Below are positions 12,001-23,420 of a stretch of 64,000 nt of DNA, piece by piece. A program made the position numbers and the translations under genes. The notes under the pieces are model-generated. The model worked only from the letters and a program-made list of their open reading frames with translations. It was not told where the DNA came from and did not search any database. The DNA is from Gongronella butleri (taxonomy: Eukaryota; Mucoromycota; Mucoromycetes; Mucorales; Cunninghamellaceae): assembly GCA_025201375.1 (NCBI GenBank), contig JAIWZP010000001.1:1412501-1476500 (forward strand), written 5' to 3'. Each line of letters starts with the position of its first letter. Position 1 is the first letter of the stretch.

Positions 12001-13637
12001 AATCTGACCAACAACCTTTTTGGTGCTCATCCTCGTCTTAGCAATATGATCGCCAAGAATTACCGCATCTATCGCATTTTCAACAATATTTTGATCCGTC
12101 GTACCGTCATCACAGATGCACAATTGATCAAATCAGTGACCGTCATGGTCACGTTGGAGCTTGTAAAGCAAAGAAAGCAACATGCAGCAACGCGTCGCAC
12201 GGCTAAACTTGCTTTTTTTTTGTTTTTTGTGTTGCAGATCATTGTGATCACTGGATTGTTCATGGTCAAGCCGTCACCTGTGCGTGTGTTTGTGTCATTG
12301 ACGTCGTACTATTGGTCATGCGACGCGGGGCATCCTTATACAACTGTGTTTGGTGTGTTGGTCGCGATTTATCTGGGCATCCTGCTGGTCATTGCCACGT
12401 TTTTGGCCTACAAGACGCGCCTTGCTGGCAAACAATACGAGCGCTATAGCGAGTGCCGTCAAATGGGCTTGTCCATCTAGTAAGATTTGCGCAGAAAATT
12501 CTATACTGGGGAAAAAGGGCGCGTTTGACCTGTTTTTTTTTTTCCTATTTTTCCTCTTTTTAGCAACATTCTGTTCTGTTGTCTGGTAGCGTTTGTGATC
12601 ACGATTAATCCAATGGCCGATTATTACACGAAATATTACATCAGTGTTGTTTCTGCGCTGTGGGCAACGACCTTTTCGCTATTTATCCTGTTTTTGCCGA
12701 TTTTGCTCGCGTTTTTCCGTCAACAAAAGCGCGAGCAGCAGAAAACGCAGCGATCACAGCAACAATCGCTGCATCACCAGACATCGTCGACGTCCACGGC
12801 GGAAACATCCATGCACAGCCAGCAACGACATATGCCTCTCCTGCCGGGCGACTTGGTGGCTGTCACCGACGCGTCGCATCCATCCTTGTCAAGCGGATTT
12901 ACGACACAATCGCCGCACACACCGACGTCGCACCACGGGCCATCGTCGTACCACGCGACCCTGTCGTCATTGCCGCCGCATCTTGGCCGCCACGGGCACG
13001 GATCATCGAAAAACGATGCCATCGATGCCATTGGGCTGCCATTGGACGAGCACGATGCGCTTGCGACCGAATTGCTAAGCCTCGACGAGATTCTCGGTTC
13101 CGGCGCGCCGGTGCTGCGCAGCGATGACGCCACATCCATGCGACAGCGCCTCACGGAGCTCGCGCCGGGCCAATTCCTCTATGAAGGCAACGTCCCTGTG
13201 CGCAAAGTCTTCCGCTACCTACCCTGGCTTGCTCCATGGCAAATGGTCCATCTCATGGCCTTCCCAGGCCTTGGCTACATCACAACCATCTCGGTACAAT
13301 TCAAAAGAAATCATGCCAAATAACGGGAAAAAAAATCGAAAAAAAGAAATTAACATGCTTTTTTCTTTTTTTCCTTGTTTTGTAGAAGCAAGGCACACAG
13401 GGCTTTGCCATGGCGTACGACCACGCAACCATTGAATCCGATCAAAGCGACACGTTCATCATCAAGGTCAGAGGCCGTGGCTATTATGATTTTTACATCC
13501 AGGTCCCATCGTGGAAGCATTTGGAACGGTGGCATCAGCGGCTTAACCACGCTTCGGGGTCCTATTTGACCGCGTCGTCCATTCCGTCTAGCCACGACGA
13601 TCTTGTCATGCCTGCACTACCCAAATCCGCCCCATAG
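9092..13637 (+). CDS. Class C (GABA-B-like) GPCR with probable C-terminal PH domain
   Basis: Thirteen exons splice in phase to 1075 residues: 9092-9439, 9632-9693, 9896-10164, 10275-10424, 10563-10965, 11040-11279, 11386-11497, 11585-11745, 11822-11959, 12042-12162, 12238-12479, 12564-13293, 13386-13637. Residues about 116-525 are a periplasmic-binding-like ligand domain (SAIRMAVNEIN, DKSQYGYFFRTIPTD, GWSKVGVIYTDD). Residues about 540-800 are seven membrane segments with class C marks RKHPVFKAASPLF and NYRIYRIFNN. Past a polar linker, about 945-1045 resembles a PH domain ending in LERWHQRL. Start uncertain: 9092 supplies a hydrophobic N-terminus, but much of it is T-tract and may be leader; the next in-frame ATG is 9302. 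The ligand is unknown. Confidence 0.85.
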
Positions 13638-15051
13638 CCCCATCCTGTATCCTGACATCATTTTTTTAGAAGAAAAGAAGCAAAGGAAGCGCATACCCGA
13701 TCCTTTTTGGTCTATTTGTTTACTTTTTTTTTTTTTACCTGGCGCCCCCCTCGCCGCCTCTCCTCGCTTCATCCTCCATTCATCTTTGTCATTTTTTCTC
13801 TCTTGTAACCTATACCTTGATTGTGATAAAGTAATGTCGTGCATCTCTGTACCTTGTCAAAAGAAGCAATAAAAAAGCGATGAGATCAAATAATGGCACA
13901 CACACACGCGACCTTTTTTTTTTTTTTTTGTTTGTGTGAAAAAAAGGCTTTTTTGACGGAATTGAGTCTGTGCACCTTTTTGTGTCATCGAGCCTCGGCC
14001 AGATAAGTTCAATCGGTATCGCGCCCCAGGTTACGTGGCACCTCTTGCCGAAATTGGGGGGGGGGAAAGGAGGGGAAAAGGAAGGTGGGGACAGGGGGGG
14101 CGAGGTCTCACGCCCAGATACGGGCGCGACTTTTTGTGGAACCCCGACACAGACACTGCTTTTAGTCAAAAGATGTGATGGGCTTTCCCAAACATGCAAA
14201 AAAGATAAGCCGTGAAGCCCAACCCGTGTGCCGGTCTCGAATTTGCTGCCTGGGGCTGCGCGTTTGTTGGACCAAAAGGAACAAAATGCGCATCCAAGCT
14301 TTGTGCTCCCCGTTTCTCCTCCCCTCCTTTTTTCAAAGATGGATGAAATGGATTTTCCAATCATGCAATGGGCTGCGATGCACAATGAGAAAGACCTTGT
14401 AGCGCGCAAAAGGGAGAAAAGGGGGTGTTTGGAGAGCCAGTGAGCGATTTTGCTCCCTCTTTTTTGTTATTTTGAGCTTGCATGAACCCCGTCGGGTCAC
14501 GAACGCGCAGCGGGGGTGACCATTGGGCAGGCTAAAAAAGCTTGTGTGTGACCCAAAGCCGTGTTCCATTCAAGGCAAGGATTCGAAATTCTTTTTTTTT
14601 TCTTGGGGGAGAGAGCCAAAAAAGATAATGAAAAAAAAGGGGTGGAACCCACGAGTTCACCCAATAAGATAGGTGCACTCTCACGGCAACAAACAAGGAC
14701 GCTACGCACGCCTCTTTTCAAATGAGAAACCATGACACTTCCTATCTTTTTTTCCAAATCGATGCTTTATTGCTGCCGGTTCAAACTGTGAGACTTGCAG
14801 CAATTGAACAAACAGAGAGATGGGGGGGGGGAGATGGAGAACACTGAATGAGTGGGGGGATCAAGAAAAAATCAAAAAAAGAGATAAATGTTTTTGGTAT
14901 GAGGAGTCAAGCAAGGCAAAAAAAAAAAAAAAAGACAGATCAATATGAACAATGAGAGCAAGTCAGAGAGAGAGTGAGGGGAATATGTACACTAGGGTTG
15001 CAGTGAAGGTGAATGGAGGGGAGAAATGGATAAAAGTGAGCGCCAATTCCA
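13638..15051. other. Intergenic, no protein gene recognised
   Basis: An AATAAA-like signal follows the GPCR stop near 13868. The stretch has G-runs (14056-14100, 14821-14830), many A/T runs and a weak tRNA-like segment listed separately. No ORF carries a recognisable domain. Confidence 0.5.
14630..14715 (-). ncRNA. Degenerate tRNA-like segment
   Basis: Read on the minus strand it contains GGGTGAACTC followed by GTGGGTTCCACCCC, like a T-arm with box B, and then a T8 run that could stop Pol III. An upstream arm ACCTA/TGGGT could enclose a 7-base anticodon-like loop. The canonical box A and a pairing acceptor stem are missing. It is at best a tRNA relic or the head of a SINE-like repeat. Confidence 0.2.
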
Positions 15052-15496
15052 TCAGATAAAGAAGATTCGCTTGTTTTCGGGTGACGCTGGCGGGGTATCG
15101 AGCTTGGCATGGTCCAGGATAAAGCTGCTTGGCGGGGACATTTGCTTGTGCAATAATGGCTGCGATTTGGGCGATGCTTGGGGTGATGGCAACGACGATT
15201 TGGCAAAAGACGACGATCGCGACGTAATTGACAGCGTACTTGATGGCGTTGACGCGGCCGATGATCGAGGAAAATCCTTGAGCTCTGCATAGTCGTAGCC
15301 AAGCAATGGGTGATGATTCAGCGCGTCCGCGCGAAGGCACTCCTCAGAGCAGTAGAGCGAGTTCTAATAGGAGGCAAAAGGAGAAACAAGAAATTAGCCC
15401 CAGTTTGCAATTGATCATGCCCTCACTTTTTTTTGTGAGCCTTACCGAGTAGGCGCTGATAGCCTTATCACAATTGGTGCACCAATGATCGTCCAT
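15052..15496 (-). CDS. Ecl1-type zinc-binding protein (life-span regulatory factor family)
   Basis: Two exons (15496-15446, 15363-15052) join in phase to 120 residues. The N-terminus reads WCTNCDKAISAY, then the splice, then NSLYCSEECLRAD. This CxxC...CxxxC arrangement is the mark of the fungal Ecl1/Ecl2/Ecl3 family. The remainder is Ser/Pro-rich (SSTLSITSRSS, SLPSPQASPKS), as usual in this family. In fission yeast these small zinc proteins extend chronological life span and respond to nutrient limitation; whether that applies here is inference. The first exon is only 51 nt, so gene finders may miss it. A TATA-like box lies about 280 bp upstream, implying a long T/A-rich leader. Confidence 0.75.
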
Positions 15497-16243
15497 GGTC
15501 AAGAAAAGCAGGTAGGTGTGTGTAAAAAAAAGTGTGTAAAGTGGTGTGGCCGAGCGGTTTGGGACGCCGTGAGAGCAACAGTCAGGCTGAGCAACAAGGT
15601 GGAACAAAAAATAGTAAAGAGTGTGTGTTGGGACAAAGCACCAAAGAGGCTTGCTATGATACGAGGCTGCTTGAAGAAAGCACGGTGGTAAAAGAAAAAA
15701 AAGGTAAAGTGGAAGAAGCAAAGAGAAGGGAGAAAAGAAGAAAATGAGGACGAGGTTTGCCCTGGTCCCGCTCATTTTTATATCCTTTGCCGTGCCCAGC
15801 CAATCAGCGACCAGATTGACGTGAGTGGCCCCTTTTTTTTTTGGCATCATCGCAGCATGAAATGAAGAGAGCGTGTGAGTGGGAAGGTCTCATTTTTCGC
15901 CTTGTCTGTGGTTGTGTGTTGTTTGTGGGAGCACGCCTCCTGCCCTTTTTTGATGCACCCCCTCTCCCCCCCCCCTTTTCACAGCCAATGGTTGCCGACA
16001 ACCCGATTTTATCTTATCTTCTGATTGGCTTGTCATGTCGTCAAAAATCAAAGAAATGGGCGCCCTTTCCAGCATGTGTCCACGCTCACCTTTCGTCCCA
16101 CGTGTGCAATCGCCTTTTTCCGATCTCACCATTTCCAATCAGTATGGCACCGAATGTGCATCATCCGGGGCATAATTGCCAACCATCAACCTCATTCGCA
16201 ACGTGCTCTTTCCTCAAAACAAGAGTTGGCCACACCCGCCGCT
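15497..16243. other. Intergenic between two minus-strand genes
   Basis: Carries the promoter and leader of the Ecl1-type gene and the 3' flank of the MSI1-like gene. A perfect box-A-like string near 15550 has no partner box B, so it is not called as a tRNA. Confidence 0.5.
15774..15782 (-). promoter_or_regulatory. TATA-like box of the Ecl1-type gene
   Basis: TATAAAAAT on the minus strand, 278 bp before the start codon of the Ecl1-type gene. It lies in an otherwise GC-moderate stretch. Placement is inferred from the motif alone. Confidence 0.4.
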
Positions 16244-18562
<2,319 letters not shown>

Positions 18563-19190
18563 GGATCGAGTCGTGCACAAAGAAAGTCGGGACGAAAAAG
18601 GGAGGAAACAAAACATTTGGCGTCGCGCCGTCGCTCCTTATTTCTGTTTTTAGGGCACGCGCTTGGTTCATTGTACTGCGGTCCTTGGAATCACCTAGGC
18701 TAATTGACGACCAGCTCGGGCGCCAATGGCCGAGTGCATCCATAGCCTTCCTATGCTGGTCATGCCTTGACAAACAATCCCCTTTCGTTTTCTTGCTCTT
18801 CAAGGCTCGATGGGGTCTTTGTCACCGCCCCAAAAAAAGGAAACAAGTGCTGCAAATGTCAAGCTGAGAGGCAAACACGACAGGGAACGTGCGCAGCATC
18901 TGGATTGCGTTGACGCGCAATTCGCGTTTTACGCATTTTGGCGCTTGATCTTCAAGAGTGTATCCCAAAATTCGCTTGAGACAAAATCATCATCACCCTT
19001 TTGGCGTTTTGGGACCGTGCGTCCGTGCCTTGCGGAAGCAACTCGGCGAGCATGACGGCCAAGGGCCACGGGCCGGCCGCACCTCCAAAACGGCAATTTT
19101 GGAAAGTAAACATGCCATTGTAAGGATTGTATGATACGTAGCCGAAAACATGAAATCGCCATTTTTGCATTTTAAACATGCAGTAGCATT
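18563..19190. other. Intergenic with possible remnant
   Basis: Promoter side of the MSI1-like gene followed by moderately GC-rich sequence. Apart from the weak remnant described separately I see nothing to annotate. Confidence 0.4.
18929..19179 (-). pseudogene. Possible frameshifted coding remnant
   Basis: Two overlapping minus-strand frames read plausibly if joined by one shift near 19020. The first (from 19179) has NPYNGMFTFQNC and WPLAVMLAELLPQGT. The second has TVPKRQKGDDDFVSSEFWDTL and ends at 18929. I do not recognise a family, and neither frame alone looks like a complete gene. The call rests only on protein-like composition on both sides of the shift. Confidence 0.15.
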
Positions 19191-19769
19191 ACGATGCCAA
19201 GAAACAAAGTCATACATACTGTACTGCAGTACTTGCAGAATTGCAGTACAAGAAGTCAAAGTTTACACTTTACAGTACCAAAATCAACGCTTTTACTGTA
19301 CACTTTAAGGGCAAACATTTTAACATGGTTTATCTGTCCATTTTGAATTCAGTACAATATGAATTACTGTATGAAAGACGGAATCTGGGTATCATACAGT
19401 ATCTGACACTTTTTTCCACAATTCACTTGAATAATGATGCAAATTGCTGGCTTGCTGCCCTTGCTGCTGCATCGCGCTACGTACTGAGTACAGTACCTAG
19501 AGGCTACAGTATGTACTGTACACTGCACAAAAACGATCAAATTTACAGTACCTTTTACTGTACAGTACTGTACAGTAGGTACAGTACATTAAGCAAAGAG
19601 CGTGTTTTTCATACTTTGGCAGTTTGCTGTGCTTCCAGAATATTTTTTACAGTCTGCTCTTCCGTCAATGATGAAACCTGCGTAACGACTTTTAATGATT
19701 TACCGTAATCTACTGGTATCATACAGTATACTGTACGTAACCCAGTGTTCAAGACACAGTGACACACCC
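19191..19769. repeat. TA-footprint island 1, left part
   Basis: Dense in TACAGTA and TACTGTA. One chain near 19559-19592 reads TA-CTG-TA-CAG-TA-CTG-TA-CAG-TA-GG-TA-CAG-TA. Similar chains lie near 19217, 19500 and 19720. The motif is absent or rare in the coding blocks. The underlying sequence has no gene I recognise. The excision-scar interpretation is given in the findings. Confidence 0.6.
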
Positions 19770-20239
19770 GCCGCCCGATTTTTTTCCACTGTCGAAAATG
19801 CCAAAAACATCCTATTTGTACTATTTTGCAATTTGCATTCATCTCGCCATCTGCATGGTCAGCCCTGCTCAAAAATAGACGCATCGAGTTCAGTGCAAAT
19901 TTTGCAACAAAAAAGCTTAAACCCCCAAAGCGCTACGACCACTTTTGAAAAATTCAGGGGTCACTCAGGGGTCACTCAGGGGTCACACATTTCAGACTCA
20001 GAAAACGCCAAATTTGGGAAATTTCGAACTCCGGGTGATCAATGCATCTCAAACAGGTAACTCTGACAATAATTTGCTATTGGCAGACAAAATGGCAGAT
20101 CGCCCCAACCTTGAGAAAAATGCCCAAAGAGTGACGCATGAATGCCGATCGACTGAGAAAAGCGCCCACTTTGGGCAAGATTTTTTGTAAAAATTTAAGA
20201 TTTGACACTTCCAAATTAAGCGCGTGGATTGCATGGAAT
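19770..20239 (+). repeat. Repeat family R3, copy a
   Basis: Non-coding repeat also present near 40.8 and 59.5 kb, with a partial copy near 39.5 kb. Landmarks are 'gcaacaaaaaagcttaaa', 'cccaaagcgctacgaccac', 'ttttgaaaaattcaggggtc', 'ggaaatttcgaactccg' and 'aaagagtgacgcatgaa'. An internal 11-bp unit (tcactcagggg) is present in three copies here but two in the other full copies. It runs directly into R4. Confidence 0.85.
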
Positions 20240-20640
20240 TTTTATTTTTTTTATTTTTTTATGATATTTTTTTTGTTTTGCACATTTTAGTGCGCTGAGT
20301 GGGCTGCTTGCACGCTGCTGCAGGCTGCTGGTTATGATACTGTACGTACTGTAATAATGACCGATGCAAAAAGTTCAAACCCAAGCAGCTACAGTATGAT
20401 AGCGCGTTGCAACTTGCAAGTCATCCCATTAGGTGCTTTGCCCCCCCCTGTTTGCTACTGTACCGTACTGTACAGTACAGTACTGTAGTTACCGGTAAAC
20501 TGAAATAAAAATCGGGGGTCGACTATCATAGGCCGTTGTCGACCAAATTGGGATCCAAGATTTTGACGGAAAAGTGAATTTTTTTCTCTGCGACACTGCG
20601 AGTTTTTTTTGGATATCCATCGAGGAAGAAAGTCCTGCAC
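20240..20640 (+). repeat. Repeat family R4, 5' part, copy a
   Basis: Follows R3 as it does near 41.3 and 60.0 kb. Landmarks are 'gcaagtcatcccatt', 'tttgccccc', 'gggtcgactat' and 'agattttgacgg'. It breaks off at about 20640, where R2 sequence begins ('cacctcaaatgaaccagcgg'). Confidence 0.75.
20456..20497. repeat. Chain of TA-NNN-TA units in R4
   Basis: Reads TA-CTG-TA-CCG-TA-CTG-TA-CAG-TA-CAG-TA-CTG-TA-GT-TA-CCGG-TA. The matching copy at about 60.18 kb has only 'gctattaaaactg' at this place, so the tract is an addition inside the repeat that begins and ends at TA. Confidence 0.75.
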
Positions 20641-20965
20641 CACCTCAAATGAACCAGCGGGCAAACGCGGTAAAAGCGCTATTGTCGGCTTGTTGTGGTT
20701 TGGGTCTTTGGTAACATCGCGTCGAGCAGCTCTTCTGCCTGGGCGAGTACATATGAATGATTAATTATTCATATCATACTTCGCCTTCATCAGGGCTTCA
20801 GGGGTCGTTTTGAACATTTGATCCGGATCGATGGCTCGGATTTTATACTCAGATCAATGCATCATTTTCTCAGCATCATCTCAGGAGTCAGGACTGAGTG
20901 ATCTGATTTCTGGAAAAACTTGAAGAAAAGTTGCTTGAAATCATCGAGCGAAGGTTTGAGTCGAG

Positions 20966-21026
20966 TATCATACTGTATCATACGTACAGTAATACCGGTA
21001 TTATGTGCCTACTCGATAATACAGTA
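20966..21026. repeat. 61-bp chain of TA units replacing one TA of R2
   Basis: The R2 consensus here is 'gagtatccactgg'. In this copy the single TA has become TA-TCA-TA-CTG-TA-TCA-TA-CG-TA-CAG-TA, then further short TA-separated blocks, ending CAG-TA and resuming 'tccactgg'. The next two TAs of the same copy are also expanded: 21046-21056 as TA-CG-TA-TCA-TA, and 21069-21075 as TACTGTA. Confidence 0.8.
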
Positions 21027-21412
21027 TCCACTGGTGGTGGTGGTCTACGTATCATAAATTTGGCGCCATACTGTATGGTGGTTAGCTATTGGCTCATCGG
21101 GGGGCGCGGGGCGGGGAGAAGCGCGTAAAAAGATAATGTTTTGGCTACAGTCTATTATTACAGTACGGTATGTGTTTTCACTGGCAAACACGAATCTTGA
21201 TGAGATTTCTCGCGACTGAGTGATCCGATTCGCAAAAAAAAATAACACCGTGCGTTGTTGGAGAATTGGGTCTGCCATTAACTGGTGCAAATTTGGGACC
21301 AAATGATCAAGTTTCTGAGGAAGTGCCAGTTTCCTGGGCGTAAAGGGGGATAGGGGTAAAAAAAATCACCAGCATTTGGTCTCGTACTGCGGCAACGGCT
21401 GAGCGCCCCGAC

Positions 21413-21878
21413 TAGGGTTGTTAATTCGAGCGAGCGAGACGAGATTCACCTTGTCTCGTCTCGTCTCGACAAAATTTTGGGTCATCTCGATCTCGATCGA
21501 GATTCTCCTGGTCGAGATCGAGCGAGATTCGAGCGAGATTCGAGAATGTCACATGACAACTCGAGCATTTTTCTTCAAAACTTTGTCTGGTGGGGTGAAA
21601 AAATCCACCAAAAAAAGTCGACACAAAGACAAGAGTTGAACCTTTCACATCCTGAGTGCCAAGACAAAGCTTTTTCCCATTGCACCACAGCACTAATCTA
21701 AAATACATGATGAAACATTACACCTAACCTAATTTTTTTTGTTCGAGATTCGAGCGAGACGAGCGAGATTTTACTTTCTTGTCGATCGAGACGAGCGAGA
21801 TTCAGGTCGTCTCGATCGTCTCGATCTCGTCTCGAACCCTCGAGATTTTCGAGCGAGATTCTCGATTTAACATCCCTA
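21413..21878. mobile_element. hAT-like MITE, 466 bp, with 8-bp target duplication
   Basis: The element starts TAGGGTTGTTAA and ends TTAACATCCCTA, imperfect terminal inverted repeats of the TAGGG type. It is flanked by identical 8-bp copies of GCCCCGAC (21405-21412 and 21879-21886). Other R2 copies carry GCCCCGAC once at this position (about 50466), giving an empty-site comparison. Subterminal regions are packed with GAGCGAGA and its complement, which could fold. There is no transposase ORF, so it is non-autonomous. An 8-bp duplication with such termini points to the hAT superfamily; that class is inference from family knowledge. Confidence 0.85.
21625..21693 (-). ncRNA. tRNA-like Pol III promoter boxes inside the MITE
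   Basis: On the minus strand TGGTGCAATGG (21686-21676) fits the box A consensus TRGYNNARNNG, and GTTCAACTC (21640-21632) fits box B GWTCRANNC, 35 nt apart, a normal tRNA spacing. The acceptor ends do not pair and the anticodon arm is weak, so this is a tRNA relic or SINE-like head, not a working tRNA. Confidence 0.35.
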
Positions 21879-22860
21879 GCCCCGACGCGCGAGTCACCTC
21901 AAATGAATCAGCGGGTACGCGCAGTATGATACTGTAAAAGCGCTTGTGGTTTGGGAATATCGCTTCCAGTTTTCGGCGAGTTAGCCTTTAGGGTTCTTTT
22001 TGATCCTGATTTGGTCCTGATTTTATGAAAAATGCATTTTCTCAGCACTGAATGATCCGATTTGCGAAAAACCTTGGAATCTCCGAAGTCCCAAGTCGAG
22101 TATCCACTCTTCTTAATTTGAAGCCAAACGGCCAGCCTCATCGGGAGGAACGCGTAAAATATTCGTTGACACTGGGTTTCACTAGCAAACACGAATGTCG
22201 AGCTTTCTCGCGACTGAATGATCCGATTTGCAAAAAAAATTAACACGGCTGAAGAATTGGGTCTACCATCAACTGGTCCAAATTTGAGACCAGATGAGCC
22301 AGTTTCTGATGACGCGCCAGTTTCATGGGCGCAAAGGGGGTAAGATCAGCAGCATTTTGTCTCGTACGACGTCAACGGCTGAGCGTCCCGACGCGTGAAT
22401 CACCTCAAATGAACCAGCGGCCAAACGCAGTAAAAGCGCTTGTGGTTTGGGGACATCGCGTCGTGTTCTCAGCGAGTTAGCCCTCAGGGAGTCGATTTGG
22501 CCCTGATTTATGCAATATGCATTTTCCCAGGACTGAGTCATTCGATCACTGAAAAAACTTGACATCGTTGAAGTTTTGTCTTCATCACCCTCTAGTGCGA
22601 ATATAGGACCGGATGAACAAGATTCGAAGGACGCGCCCAGCAAAAGTGGGGTAAGATTTTGGTAGCGTGTGCAACAAAGGCCCAACGTATCGACACGCTA
22701 CAGTAGTCATCTCAAGTGAATCAGCGGCCAAGAGCGGTAAAAGCGCCTTCTGTTTTGAAAAGTTCGCGATGAGATCTCGGCCTGAGTGATCCAATCTCTG
22801 GAAAAAAAAACTAGACAGCGTTGAAGTTTTCTTCATTATCCTCTAGCTGAGATATAGTGA

Positions 22861-23420
22861 GCCGCCGAACAAGATTCGGCATGGCTGTCATGACAATCGT
22901 CAAATCATGTCGTGGCTGGTTTAGCTTGCAAACGACAGTAATTTATATGATTGAGCGTGCTCGCGTGTATTTCGCAAGGATCATGGACGACGTTGGCTGG
23001 GTGAGGTGCTACGCGTCACGCGCGTGATACAAATAGTCACGAGCCAGATGCTGCACGGCGCGCACCGCGCACTGACATGCATTTTGACTGGAAATAGCGG
23101 CCTTTATACAAGAGGTTTGGCCATGCTCGTGAAATTTGCGCACGTTTGCTCATTCGTGATCCAATTGCGCGTGTCACGTGTGACCGCGATATCGTACGAC
23201 TTGTCAAACGTGGTGCTACGAGCTATAGTGTAATGCATGCCAATTGTCCCATGGGGCTCTGCACTCGATTTTCGAACAAAAAGGAGAAAAGCGGGGAGAC
23301 GACGCGTGTTTTAGGTAGTTTGACCTTCATTATACGACTGGAGGCAAGCTTTTTTAATAATTCAAGACTATTTACAAAGTGGTAGAGAGAGGAACAGGGA
23401 ATTGAGGGGAAAAAGAATAC
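22861..23420. other. Intergenic, no gene recognised
   Basis: Sequence between the R2 block and the 3' end of LYS1. It has only short ORFs without domains. Confidence 0.5.

Larger units (their letters stand above)
20640..22860 (+). repeat. Repeat family R2, diverged block of about three units
   Basis: Recognised by repeated 'actgagtgatccgatt', 'aattgggtctaccat', 'aatcagcgggcaaacgcgg' and 'taaaagcgct' landmarks. Two equivalent points (near 21195 and 22197) are about one R2 unit (497 bp) plus the inserted 466-bp element apart. Several TAs have been expanded into footprint-like chains, and a MITE interrupts the block. No ORF is conserved. Confidence 0.8.

Noticed and set aside
14540..14600. T-arm-like AAGGA-TTCGAAA-TTCTT before a T-run
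   Set aside because: No box A, anticodon arm or acceptor stem can be assembled upstream.
15545..15610. Possible tRNA on the plus strand (box A like TGGCCGAGCGG)
   Set aside because: No box B at the right distance and no pairing acceptor stem.
19560..19592. Simple microsatellite explanation for TACTGTA runs
   Set aside because: Spacers vary (CAG, CTG, TCA, CG, CCGG), expansions start at single TAs in aligned repeats, and isolated single units are common, which a simple slippage model does not predict.
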